A stretch of DNA of 34,295 nt from SOJZ01 sp964556565 (GTDB taxonomy: Archaea; Thermoproteota; Bathyarchaeia; Bathyarchaeales; Bathyarchaeaceae): NCBI GenBank assembly GCA_964556565.1, contig CAZKWF010000018.1:1-34295 (forward strand), in the 5' to 3' direction. A model generated the notes under the pieces. The model searched no databases. It was not told the DNA's origin and worked only from the letters and a program-made list of their open reading frames with translations. Positions 8,523 through 16,020 of the stretch are shown piece after piece. Numbering within the stretch: position 1 is the first letter of the stretch; the number at the start of each line of letters is the position of its first letter. Position numbers and translations under genes: made by a program.

Positions 8523-8821
8523 CTGTTTTTGTTCCTCTTGACTTTCAGGCAGAATTCTACTTCAAAGCAAGAAACGTGGATTGAGACCTCCTGTGTTAGA
8601 AGTTCAAATCTCGCAGTAAAATGAAGCTATGTCAAATCGGATTTGCAGAAAAATGTCTTTTAAGAATAGATTTTGGCTTTATGGAAAATTTGCCGTCCGA
8701 GTAACTCTGAGATTTCATCAAGATCAAACTAATGCCTTTTCTTCATCCGGCATGAAATAGTTTGGAGAGGAGAAAGATAAATGTTTACGCTCGCTTAGAC
8801 TAAACAGGCACGAGAGTCTCT
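8523..8821. other. Gap without recognised gene
   Basis: About 300 nt between glnA upstream DNA and the SSB 3' end. I see no convincing ORF, tRNA or repeat. A tRNA T-loop-like string near 8610 does not fold, and the plus-strand stretch GGAGAGGAGAAAG near 8764 precedes no ORF. Confidence 0.4.
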
Positions 8822-9286
8822 TTAGTATCTTCTCCGCTGGTAACCCCGTCTTTCACCGTACCCTCTTCTTTCACCATATCGGGGTCGGTAACGTCTCTCC
8901 TGCTCGTATCGTTTGTCCGATAGATTGTTTTCTGTGTTGACTTCTGTGATGGGAGATTCTTCTAAGATCTCGAAACTGCCGTATCTTCCTATGTTTAAAC
9001 GCATGTTTCCACGGAAAAGGTTGACGTAGCCGTTTGTGATCTGCAGTGTGGCTTCATCGTTTACTTTGTCTATGTTGTCATCCCAAAGCGTTAGGTATAC
9101 GCATCCTGTCTCGTCTCCAACAAGAGCATCCTGAACTCTGCGTGTAGTGTAGTCTCTTGCTGATGTGACGTTTCTAATCTCACTTTTGGAGACGACTTTC
9201 ACGACGGTGTTTACTTCTCTTGAGCTGGGGGTTAGTTTTTCTATCTTTACTTGTTCTTTACTTTCGGCTGGTTTTTCATCTGACAT
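8822..9286 (-). CDS. Single-stranded DNA-binding protein, single OB fold
   Basis: Crenarchaeal-type SSB, 154 aa. Layout: charged N-terminal tail (1-18), one OB fold (about 20-112) with ALVGDETGCVYLTLWDDNID, ITNGYVNLF and LNIGRYGSFEILEE, then a disordered C-terminal tail rich in Arg, Tyr and Gly with repeated YGERRGYG. Sulfolobus SSB has the same one-OB layout with a flexible tail, though that tail is acidic at its end and this one is strongly basic, which would suit nucleic-acid contact more than protein recruitment. Binds ssDNA in replication and repair by family knowledge. Single-gene unit, divergent from the radical SAM gene. Confidence 0.88.
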   Translation of the reverse strand: MSDEKPAESKEQVKIEKLTPSSREVNTVVKVVSKSEIRNVTSARDYTTRRVQDALVGDETGCVYLTLWDDNIDKVNDEATLQITNGYVNLFRGNMRLNIGRYGSFEILEESPITEVNTENNLSDKRYEQERRYRPRYGERRGYGERRGYQRRRY

Positions 9287-9479
9287 GTCTTTTACACTCG
9301 CTTCGATTCAATGGTCATTGAACTATCTTGTTCTTAAGCGTTGTGGTGATGCAAACGGTGCCGTGCCTTCAATTTGAATTTCTCTCCACCTAGCTTTGAG
9401 TGGAGTAAAGACGACAAACGCAACAGTCGTAACAATGAGAATCAGCCAGCAATTAACTATCATTTCCGGTTGCAGAGTT

Positions 9480-9501
9480 ATCAAGCTTGGATAAGCTTGA
9501 T
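9480..9501. repeat. Perfect 9-bp inverted repeat upstream of radical SAM gene
   Basis: ATCAAGCTT, spacer GGAT, AAGCTTGAT. It ends about 15 nt before a TATA-like CTTTTATTTTC (9516-9526) and 64 nt before ATG 9566. Position just upstream of the core promoter fits an activator or repressor site; it could also form a small hairpin. Confidence 0.6.
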
Positions 9502-9565
9502 CTATCTAAACAAGAACTTTTATTTTCTGGCTATAGAATTACGTAGGACAATTGGGGCGATATGT

Positions 9566-10990
9566 ATGAAAGTTCTTTTCGTGGAACCGCCGAAGGATTA
9601 CTGGTTTGTCATGGGGGAGTATCTTCCGCCACCATATGGAATCCTTCAGCTAGCAGCGTTTCTTGAAAGTAAAAACAAGAACGTGGAAATAGAAGTATTT
9701 GACTGCCAAGCTAAAGGTTCAGATTGGAAAGCGCTAGAAAAACATCTGGAAGCTTCTGCTCCCGATATTGTTGCCTCAAGCGCACTTGCCACTTGCAATA
9801 CCTACGTTGCCGTTCGAACCTTTGAAACAGCTAAGAAAGTGAATCCAAATGTCCTGACGATTGCTGGGGGTCAACATTTCACAATGATGGCCCAGGAAAG
9901 CCTGGAAACCTACCCTGAGATTGATGTAATTGTCCGCGGAGAAGGAGAATTAACCCTTGTGGAGTTAGTTAAGGCATTTGCTGAGGAAAAGTCTTTTGCG
10001 TCAATAAAAGGTATTTCTTTTCGGCACGAAGGCGAAATTCAACATAATCCTTCGCGCCCCTTGATTGAGAGCTTAGACGACCTGCCATATCCCGGATATC
10101 ACTTCGTAGAGGATGTGGTTCATAAATACCATTTCACCGCAATGGCGGGTCCTAAAACTAGGTATGCCCTAATCGAGGGCTCAAGAGGTTGCTCACACCG
10201 CTGTACATTTTGCACTCAATGGAAGCATTGGGAAGGCGTGTGGAGAACCAAATCGCCGAGACGAATCGCAGACGAGTTTGAGTTTTGCTACGAAAAATAT
10301 GGAAGTAAATTCATCTGGTTGACCGATGACAACTTTGGATTGGGCAAACGTGCAAGCGACTTAGCTGACGAAATCATCAAACGAGGATTTTCGGATGATG
10401 TGATGTGGTTTACACAGGTGAGATGTGACGATGTCGTGAAGCACCGTGATCTTTTGCCTAAGATGCGAAGATCAGGTCTCCGCTGGACGCTTTTAGGGGT
10501 AGAAAGCGCTAGTCAGTCGACGCTTGAAACTTTTAAAAAAGGGCTAAGTCCTGAAGACGCTAAAACAGCTGTGAAATTGTTACGTGAGAACGACATATTC
10601 GCTCACGCGATGTTGATTATCGGCGAACGCAAGGATACGGCGGAGTCAATAGCGCGTTTGAGAGAGTTTATGAATGATATGGATCCCGCTTTTGCGATTT
10701 TTGCGGTCCTCACCCCGTTTCCCGGAACCGAAGTTTTCGAAGAAGCAAAGCGAAATGGTTGGATCGAGGATTTTAATTGGGCTCATTATGACATGGTTCA
10801 CGCTATTTTGCCCACGGAGACGTTGTCAAGAGAGGAAGTGCAGGAAGAGCTTTACGATTGCTATCGTAGCTTCTTCGGCTCCTGGGGTAGGAGATTGAAG
10901 GGTCTTTTCTCAACGAACGAGATAAAGAGGCGGGTCTTCTGGTATATGGCTACAAAGGGTATTTTGAAGCAGCTAAGAAGTTTGTTTTGA
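9566..10990 (+). CDS. B12-binding-domain radical SAM protein
   Basis: Class B-type radical SAM enzyme, 474 aa. N-terminal cobalamin-binding Rossmann domain (about 1-140, with VEPP, GGQHFT and VIVRGEGE); it lacks the DxHxxG motif, as usual for this group. Radical SAM TIM barrel from about 195 with the cluster motif C209-C213-C216 (CSHRCTFC), TDDNFGLG, LLGVESASQSTL and a C-terminal amphipathic, basic tail. The family includes BchE-like cyclases and B12-dependent methylases; the substrate cannot be told. The frame opens at 9374, but conservation and the preceding GGGGCGA favour ATG 9566. The following membrane gene begins 3 nt after its stop, so the two are probably cotranscribed. Confidence 0.9.
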   Translation: MKVLFVEPPKDYWFVMGEYLPPPYGILQLAAFLESKNKNVEIEVFDCQAKGSDWKALEKHLEASAPDIVASSALATCNTYVAVRTFETAKKVNPNVLTIAGGQHFTMMAQESLETYPEIDVIVRGEGELTLVELVKAFAEEKSFASIKGISFRHEGEIQHNPSRPLIESLDDLPYPGYHFVEDVVHKYHFTAMAGPKTRYALIEGSRGCSHRCTFCTQWKHWEGVWRTKSPRRIADEFEFCYEKYGSKFIWLTDDNFGLGKRASDLADEIIKRGFSDDVMWFTQVRCDDVVKHRDLLPKMRRSGLRWTLLGVESASQSTLETFKKGLSPEDAKTAVKLLRENDIFAHAMLIIGERKDTAESIARLREFMNDMDPAFAIFAVLTPFPGTEVFEEAKRNGWIEDFNWAHYDMVHAILPTETLSREEVQEELYDCYRSFFGSWGRRLKGLFSTNEIKRRVFWYMATKGILKQLRSLF

Positions 10991-10993
10991 GCT

Positions 10994-11749
10994 GTGATTC
11001 TGTTGTCCCAGGTGCTATATCGCAGTTCTGTTTTGATGTTCTTGATCGGTGTGTCTTTTTTCGGATTGCTTCTAGTTGGAGTGCTTGCTTTGAATCCTCC
11101 GATAGTGAGGGAGAGCTTTCTTTGGCGCAAACCGTTGGTTGGTTCTTTGTTCTGTTTGATTTGCGTCTTTGGAATTCTGGCAGTTTTCTTCCCGAGGCAG
11201 TGTTCAGCAGTGTTTGATTCTGGTAAAAAAGAGAAGCATGAGCATTCAGACGAAAACCTGTTTGCTTTTCATGGAACATACTCCATAGCACGTGGGCATC
11301 ATCCTGATTGTGAAAAGTTTTCTGATCATGTATTTCGGATAAGAGGCCGAAGGTTTTGTGCTGCCTGTGCTGGGTTGCTTCTAGGAGGACTAGTTTCTCT
11401 TGTCGGTGCCTTTCTGTATTTTTTCATCGGTTGGAGTGTTGGAGAAAGCAGCCTTCAAGCAGTTTTTGTGGGACTTGTAGGAGTTAGTTTTGGCTTGTTT
11501 CAGTTCAAAGTTAAAAGAAGTGTTGTCCGTCTGGTTTTAAACAGCTTTTTCGTCTTAGGTGCCCTTCTACTCCTAGTTGGGATTGATGAGCTGGCTCAAA
11601 GCGTATTTGCTGATTTGTTTCTAGTAATTTTGGTTGTTTTTTGGCTTTTCACTCGGATATCGCTTTCACAGTGGAACAACTGGAGAATTTGCCACACTTG
11701 TAATGTGGAGTCCTGTAGATTTCGCATATCAGGCAAAATAAGAGGTTGA
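10994..11749 (+). CDS. Multi-pass membrane protein with His/Cys motif (DUF2085-like)
   Basis: A 251-aa protein with about five or six membrane segments (near 12-32, 48-66, 124-147, 153-170, 178-198, 203-220). Between segments 2 and 3 is HHPDC (102-106), then FCAACAGLLLGG (121-132), a His/Cys pattern resembling DUF2085 membrane proteins that could bind a metal at the membrane face. A second Cys group (CHTCNVESC) lies near the C terminus. It starts with GTG, 3 nt after the radical SAM stop, so the two proteins may act together; function unknown. It ends 4 nt from the convergent zinc-ribbon gene. Confidence 0.75.
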   Translation: MILLSQVLYRSSVLMFLIGVSFFGLLLVGVLALNPPIVRESFLWRKPLVGSLFCLICVFGILAVFFPRQCSAVFDSGKKEKHEHSDENLFAFHGTYSIARGHHPDCEKFSDHVFRIRGRRFCAACAGLLLGGLVSLVGAFLYFFIGWSVGESSLQAVFVGLVGVSFGLFQFKVKRSVVRLVLNSFFVLGALLLLVGIDELAQSVFADLFLVILVVFWLFTRISLSQWNNWRICHTCNVESCRFRISGKIRG

Positions 11750-11753
11750 ACTA

Positions 11754-12074
11754 TTATCTGCGGCTTAGCCCGTAGAGAGCACCAACGAGGATTAATACTC
11801 CGAAGATGATTGCTGCGAAGGGTCCGATTTCTACATGTGGCATCTGCTCAGGGAACACTTGTTCCAAAAGCCATATGAACCCCCAAAGGATGATTATTAC
11901 GCCGATGGCCAAGCCTACAATTGTGCCGCCTCTGGGAATTCCAAAACACTCTTCTTCCTGCTTGCGTTTGTATCTCCGAGAAGGATAGGCTCCAGTCTCT
12001 AGATTTGCCCCACAATGTCCGCAATATTTTGCATCTTCTTCATTTTTGGTCCCACATTTAGGACAAACAACCAT
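11754..12074 (-). CDS. Zinc-ribbon membrane protein
   Basis: 106 aa. N-terminal zinc ribbon CPKCGTKNEEDAKYCGHCG (4-22), a basic linker (PSRRYKRKQEEE), then two hydrophobic helices (about 49-69 and 84-102), probably a cytosolic ribbon with two membrane segments. Common archaeal architecture of unknown role. A GGAGAG ribosome site lies 7 nt before the ATG, with a TATA-like ATATAG further upstream. Convergent with the upstream membrane gene. Confidence 0.85.
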   Translation of the reverse strand: MVVCPKCGTKNEEDAKYCGHCGANLETGAYPSRRYKRKQEEECFGIPRGGTIVGLAIGVIIILWGFIWLLEQVFPEQMPHVEIGPFAAIIFGVLILVGALYGLSRR

Positions 12075-12149
12075 TAAACTCTCTCCTATATCGTATTACT
12101 TGTCATTTGCATTAAATCTTCTTAAGACTTTCGGTATGGTCGAAAAGTT

Positions 12150-12272
12150 TTATTCCCACCAATCAACGTGTTTTTGCTCTCTTCGGGTAGGCCCGCTGAC
12201 TGGAGTCCCGCATTTAGAGCAGATTTTTGCGTCTTTTTTTAGCTTGGCTCCACACTTTCTACAATAGGGCAA
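12150..12272 (-). CDS. Micro zinc-ribbon protein (about 40 aa)
   Basis: Very short gene. Minus-strand translation gives PYCRKCGAKLKKDAKICSKC then GTPVSGPTRREQKHVDWWE and TAA. Two CxxC knuckles 14 residues apart form a complete zinc ribbon, followed by a short polar tail. I chose TTG 12272 because GAGGTG sits 5 nt upstream; an in-frame GTG at 12278 would add two residues but lies inside the Shine-Dalgarno. Next to a larger zinc-ribbon membrane protein on the same strand. Possible adaptor or regulator; function unknown. Confidence 0.65.
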   Translation of the reverse strand: MPYCRKCGAKLKKDAKICSKCGTPVSGPTRREQKHVDWWE

Positions 12273-12485
12273 TTTCACACCTCTAAGAGGAGAGTATTCA
12301 TTGTTATAGGTATGAAAGTAATTCCAAGTTTCCTCTGTGTCAAAGAAAGTGCAAACTGTTCGTGTCTGAGATTTTATCAGCTTTTAATTTTGGTCAAGAC
12401 CAGCCCATTTTACATATTTGTAGTAACGATTTACCTTTCATAATTCTTATCACAACCCCTCTGAGTATACGCTCTGGGATGAAAA

Positions 12486-12743
12486 ATGAATCATAAAGAG
12501 ATGCTTTTAGAAGAAATCTTTGAAAAGGTCGGGGACAAAATGAGCAAGCAAGCCGTTGCTGAGAAAGTGAGGCAATTCCTGAAGTTCGGAAACGTATTCC
12601 TCTTGTTTGAAGTCGTGAGCTTAAGAGGAGAAGTAGAAAAGCTAAGAGAAGAGATACAAGATTCAAAGGTCAATGATTTACTTTCTCACCCAATAAGAAC
12701 ACGAAACTATACAAACCTCAAAGAAAAAACACTGATAAAATAA
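12486..12743 (+). CDS. Small helical protein, unknown
   Basis: 85 aa, not recognised. Almost all helix: MLLEEIFEKVGDKMSKQAVAEKVRQFLKFG then a heptad-like coiled coil (VVSLRGEVEKLREEIQDSK, about 43-61) and a basic tail. GGGATG precedes the ATG by 4 nt. The antisense frame is also open for 90 codons (12394-12666) but reads as low-complexity Leu/Ser and looks like a shadow. Could be a small DNA-binding or scaffold protein; context gives no clue. Confidence 0.5.
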   Translation: MNHKEMLLEEIFEKVGDKMSKQAVAEKVRQFLKFGNVFLLFEVVSLRGEVEKLREEIQDSKVNDLLSHPIRTRNYTNLKEKTLIK

Positions 12744-12900
12744 ACGCTACTGCCTATCTTCCATGCAAGACCGAGTACATTGTGCACACATACTCGTGAA
12801 GACAGACCACGAGGCAAAACGGTTCTGGAATGCTTGAAGAAGGCAGAATTCGTTCGCCAAGATAGCCAGATAAGTGAAGACTGAGTTTGGACACCACGTA
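12744..12900 (+). other. Short open frame, possible gene remnant
   Basis: Directly after the preceding stop, frame 12744-12881 reads protein-like (THTREDRPRGKTVLECLKKA then EFVRQDSQISED and stop) but lacks a credible start; the only candidate is a TTG part way in. It also contains a 13-nt alternating purine-pyrimidine run at 12781-12793. May be a decayed C terminus or chance. Confidence 0.2.
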
Positions 12901-12917
12901 ACAAAAGGCTTGAATGG

Positions 12918-13637
12918 CTAATCGCCAGTTTTTTTGATGTTTAGTCCCCAATCATAGGGCAAAAAATCCACTTTGATTTCCGAACGATCTGTTTTTACAA
13001 AGTCTCTGTCTTCTTTTTTAAGATATTTTTCAATAAAAGATAAGACGTTTTCAGACGTTTTCTCAAAGTCTTTTTCGTACCACTTGAATATAGCTGACAA
13101 GTATATGGTCTTGTTTTCTTTGTCAACTCTCGATCCTTGGGGGCTTCTGATAAACGCTTTAGCTGCGTTATCTAGTTCGTGATCGAGGTTTTTTGTAGTG
13201 TATAGGCTGTTTCTTAAAGCAGGGCAACTCTGTGATGCACAGCTCATGGCAAAATGGACTCTAGGATCAGAAGCACTTCTCAACACTTTTTCGATTTGGG
13301 AAAAGTTGTATTTTTTCCCTCCGATTTTGTGTTTGGTTTTATAGAAAAAGGCAAGCCTTTGAAATCTGCCTCGATTGCCGGTGTCTGCATATTTTGGGTC
13401 TTTTCTCAATCTCATTATCATGCTGTAAATGATCAGCATGTTGTAGGCATTGATCCAGAACACGATCTTCTCGTTGACAGCCTCTAGGCTTTTTCTATCA
13501 AACGTTTCAAGCCAGTCCGCAAACTCCTCTACGGTTTTATCGGCTTCCAAAGATGAATAATCCACTTTTCCTTCAGAATCCACGTAGCTGGACAGAGCAG
13601 AATTCAAGCGGCTTTCTAAGACGAATGCCTCGACCAA
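12918..13637 (-). CDS. DUF547 domain protein
   Basis: 239 aa, matching DUF547 along its length: FWINAYNMLIIYSMI (60-74), the K-I-G-G-K-K-Y-N strand, IEKVLRSASDPRVHFAMSCA (115-134), SCPALRN, LDHELDNAAKAFI and LSAIFKWYEKDF. No signal peptide. The family is widespread and of unknown biochemical function, though some members resemble papain-like folds. The annotated frame begins at TTG 13637, yet the GGAGG site upstream is ideally placed (5 nt) for an ATG at 13642 that lies in another frame, so a one-base indel near the start, or a true TTG start with longer spacing, must be considered. Confidence 0.88.
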   Translation of the reverse strand: MVEAFVLESRLNSALSSYVDSEGKVDYSSLEADKTVEEFADWLETFDRKSLEAVNEKIVFWINAYNMLIIYSMIMRLRKDPKYADTGNRGRFQRLAFFYKTKHKIGGKKYNFSQIEKVLRSASDPRVHFAMSCASQSCPALRNSLYTTKNLDHELDNAAKAFIRSPQGSRVDKENKTIYLSAIFKWYEKDFEKTSENVLSFIEKYLKKEDRDFVKTDRSEIKVDFLPYDWGLNIKKTGD

Positions 13638-14071
13638 CCATGTTTCCCTCCTGTCGCAACTGAGCGTATTTTATGCTTAAATCTTTGCTGCTTCGGAGTA
13701 GGCAGATGAAACTACGTTCTTTTTCCAAAATTTACCTTTCAACCATCAGCATCTACAACAGTTTGTAGTTTTTCAGTAGAGATGCTGGAAAAAGCTATTT
13801 TAACTAGTCGCAATGATTTGTTCTAATCTTGCGTTCCATGGATCTTCTTAGAAGCCTCAAACGTCGATGGTTTTGGTCGCCCAAGATATCACCCTTTTTC
13901 AAGGATGACAAAGTCTTTACAAAACAGTTATGAAGAGAGAATATAGATTCAAAATCAGGATATTAATTAGAACGCTTAATCCAGAAATCGATGGAGCAGA
14001 CCTCAAATCCACACAGACCCATGGCACATTGATTCTTAGATCGAGGATTTCTCAAAAAGCTATCCATTAAA
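13638..14071. other. Gap with nested hairpin
   Basis: 434 nt between DUF547 and tRNA-Ala. The notable item is 13747-13787: CAGCAT pairs with ATGCTG, enclosing a perfect CTACAA-CAGT-TTGTAG hairpin and a T-run. A 32-codon ATG frame from 13838 (MDLLRSLKRRWFWSPK...) is open but unsupported. Otherwise nothing recognised. Confidence 0.35.
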
Positions 14072-14149
14072 TGGTGGACGGGACGGGATTTGAACCCGTG
14101 ACCTCGGCGATGCCAACGCCGCGATCATTCCAAGCTGATCTACCCGCCC
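14072..14149 (-). tRNA. tRNA-Ala (GGC)
   Basis: Complete 78-nt cloverleaf on the minus strand: acceptor GGGCGGG paired with CCCGTCC, containing the G3:U70 wobble that identifies alanine tRNA; D arm GATC/GATC; anticodon stem CGGCG/CGCCG with loop TTGGCAT (anticodon GGC, plus positions 14112-14114); T arm ACGGG-TTCAAAT-CCCGT; discriminator A and encoded CCA. No intron. Confidence 0.96.
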
Positions 14150-14266
14150 AAAACCATACGATAAAAATCTGAACTATTAAGCATTATGCACCTTGACACA
14201 ACCGGGCAAACCATGTCGCACGCACACAAAGACTAAACCATAAAACCAAAACTCCGAAGTCCAAAG

Positions 14267-14593
14267 ATGACCCGTAGTCTAGCACGGTTAAGACATCTGT
14301 TTGGTGTGCATCCTAAATGCATTCTTGATGTTGCTAACGTTGATTGGAATGGTTTCAGAGAATATGTGTTTAGAGTGAATGTCTTGACTATATTCTTCTA
14401 AAATGAGACTTGTTTTAAAGCTATTGAAGAACTGATAGAATTTGTAAGGAACATTAGTCAGGAAAATCCAAGTTTAAAAATGGTGCGGGGTTTAGAGGTG
14501 AAGAGTGAGAGGAAGTCACCAGTTAACAGTAAGTCCTCTAGCCGCACCAATTCAATGGTGTCCTCGTGTAGATATAAAACACCGATGGAGTAA
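14267..14593 (+). pseudogene. Degenerate ORF starting in a tRNA-like segment
   Basis: From ATG 14267 one frame runs 109 codons with a single internal TAA at 14399-14401. The first half reads MTRSLARLRHLFGVHPKC then ILDVANVDWNGFREYVFRVN; the second reads CFKAIEELIEFVRNISQENP and ends at a TAA overlapping the next gene's ATG (TAATG). The first 15 codons coincide with the tRNA-derived segment. This could be a gene fused to an attachment site and then inactivated, or chance. No family recognised. Confidence 0.3.
14274..14310 (+). other. Truncated tRNA 5' half (Val-like), possible attachment-site scar
   Basis: Thirty-seven nt match tRNA-Val(GAC) positions 21695-21731 at 33 sites in the same orientation: D arm (GTAGTCTAGCACGGTTA) through the anticodon loop, then similarity stops. 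No 3' half, T arm or matching acceptor follows within several hundred bases, so it is not an evident intron-containing tRNA. Confidence 0.7.
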
Positions 14594-14964
14594 TGTTCCA
14601 TAGAGCAACGCGTCACTGGACTTTTAAGATCACACCAAGATATCTTTACATAATGTATGTTCATCAATGTGATGTGAAAAAAGAAAATTCGAGAGCAATA
14701 TTGAAGACAATAGGTTACGTAATCTCGCTGAACAAGAGTTATTTCAAGGTAAAAGACCTAACAAATATGTTGGCGATAAAGCCTAATGGTCGACACAGAT
14801 TGTCACGTTCTTTGAAAATCCTAGTTAATCAAAAATTGATAGAGATATATCATAAGAACAGTCGCAACCTCTACTACGTCCCAGTTCAGAAAAAGCTACT
14901 AGACGCATATTATGAGGCTCTTTGGAACCACGCTCCAAATCATGCATTGAAGTGTACTGTCTAA
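14593..14964 (+). CDS. Winged-helix-like protein, unknown
   Basis: 123 aa. The middle reads as a winged helix: helix SRAILKTIGYVISLNK, then FKVKDLTNMLAIKPNGRHRLSRSLKILVNQKLIEIYHK (about 51-88), then a wing NLYYVPV and a C-terminal helix. Probably a transcriptional regulator. Basic, Lys/Asn-rich and AT-rich compared with the core genes. The first ATG overlaps the stop of the degenerate frame upstream; an internal ATG at 14653 (MYVHQCDVKK) would remove 20 residues and is also plausible. It lies just inside the region bounded by tRNA-like sequence. Confidence 0.6.
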   Translation: MFHRATRHWTFKITPRYLYIMYVHQCDVKKENSRAILKTIGYVISLNKSYFKVKDLTNMLAIKPNGRHRLSRSLKILVNQKLIEIYHKNSRNLYYVPVQKKLLDAYYEALWNHAPNHALKCTV

Positions 14965-15094
14965 TTGCTGAAGTTCAACTTCCTTCAACACCCACTGAGA
15001 AAACAAAGTAATATGGCTGGGGTAATAGCAATGACGCTCCCGCTATTCTTTTGCAATCTAGTTTTATAAGGAAGAAAAACACTATCCATTGAAG

Positions 15095-15712
15095 ATGTTC
15101 AGCTTCTCGTTTATGCATGCCAATAAGGCATTGATTCTTGCAGTAGTCTTGATGATAACAGGCTTGGTTATCGTATGTGTTTTGTTGCTGTTCCCCCAAG
15201 TCGAGACAGTAAGTAAGACAGAAATTGATATGACAACAAGAAGTTCCTATTTTTCTCCCTCATTTCGTGCAGAAGATGGATACTGGCTGGATTTGGACAT
15301 ACGCTCGACTGGTAATAGTACCTTGTATGTTCGAGGGCACACTCGAGGAGAGATATTTCACGCTCTAGGAACCACTTTTGAGTACAAGGTGTCAATTACG
15401 GCTGAAAATGTATATCGAATAGAAGTTGCCAATAACGACGAGGGACATTGGGGCCCGCTTGGATGGATTGATCCAATTGAAATCAACATCACCGGCAGTT
15501 TTTGCCTACAGAAGAAACCAGTATATTATCACCTGGTGGTGTCACTTGGTGCAATCATGCTCGCAGTCGGACTATTGATATCCATGTATATGGACAAGTC
15601 AAGGCAGAAAGCATCGTCTGTCTCGCCGACACTAGAGTCTTCAAATCGCATTGGTTTACGTGCATGTGGGGCAATAGAAATAGGTATCACATGCAATTAT
15701 ACCAACATGTAA
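15095..15712 (+). CDS. Two-TM protein with extracytoplasmic beta domain
   Basis: 205 aa, family not recognised. N-terminal membrane anchor (about 10-33), an extracytoplasmic beta-rich region with strands YWLDLDIRSTGNSTLYVRG and FEYKVSITAENVYRIEVAN and several N-x-S/T sequons, then a second membrane segment (VSLGAIMLAVGLLISMYM, about 147-164) and a short cytosolic tail. The archaeal surface fold between two anchors suggests a sensor or envelope protein. I use ATG 15095; a TTG two codons earlier is also possible. Confidence 0.6.
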   Translation: MFSFSFMHANKALILAVVLMITGLVIVCVLLLFPQVETVSKTEIDMTTRSSYFSPSFRAEDGYWLDLDIRSTGNSTLYVRGHTRGEIFHALGTTFEYKVSITAENVYRIEVANNDEGHWGPLGWIDPIEINITGSFCLQKKPVYYHLVVSLGAIMLAVGLLISMYMDKSRQKASSVSPTLESSNRIGLRACGAIEIGITCNYTNM

Positions 15713-16020
15713 CCAGATACCTGCATAAAGGTATAATTGGGTGAAAATGTTACGCTTACATACAATTTCGACCCGTTTCTGTGTGTAATATTGCCAAATT
15801 CGAAACAAGGTTTTTGAGTCTTCGGCATCACTGGTTTCATTAGGGTATTCCCGCACTGGTCGCGGAAGAGATGGAAGAAACGGTCAGCGTTTCTCCTTTC
15901 TCCTTTCCATACATTATGGCAGTCTATTTTGGTGTTTATTTCATCTTGTTTATGCTCGTATTCAATTAAATAGTCACCTGAAATATATGTGATTTTGCCA
16001 ATGGTTTTAATTTCCAACAT
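15697..16020 (-). CDS. Hypothetical protein, uncertain
   Basis: 107 aa, no family recognised. Reads MLEIKTIGKITYISGDYLIE and later FEFGNITHRNGSKLYVSVTF, with a balanced composition and beta-strand character. AGGAG lies about 9 nt before the ATG, but that string is also the coding end of the decayed gene upstream, with which it overlaps by 14 nt. It overlaps the 3' end of the opposite-strand membrane gene by 16 nt. Real but uncertain. Confidence 0.4.
   Translation of the reverse strand: MLEIKTIGKITYISGDYLIEYEHKQDEINTKIDCHNVWKGERRNADRFFHLFRDQCGNTLMKPVMPKTQKPCFEFGNITHRNGSKLYVSVTFSPNYTFMQVSGYMLV

Noticed and set aside
8600..8630. tRNA T-arm-like string (GTTCAAATC) near 8610
   Set aside because: Flanking bases do not pair, and no anticodon or acceptor arm can be built.
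12394..12666. Minus-strand frame of 90 codons opposite the small helical gene
   Set aside because: Low-complexity Leu/Ser protein with no ribosome site; the plus-strand frame has better composition and a purine-rich start.
14267..14600. Intron-containing or split tRNA at the tRNA-like half
   Set aside because: No T arm, no acceptor partner and no bulge-helix-bulge partner found downstream; treated as truncated.
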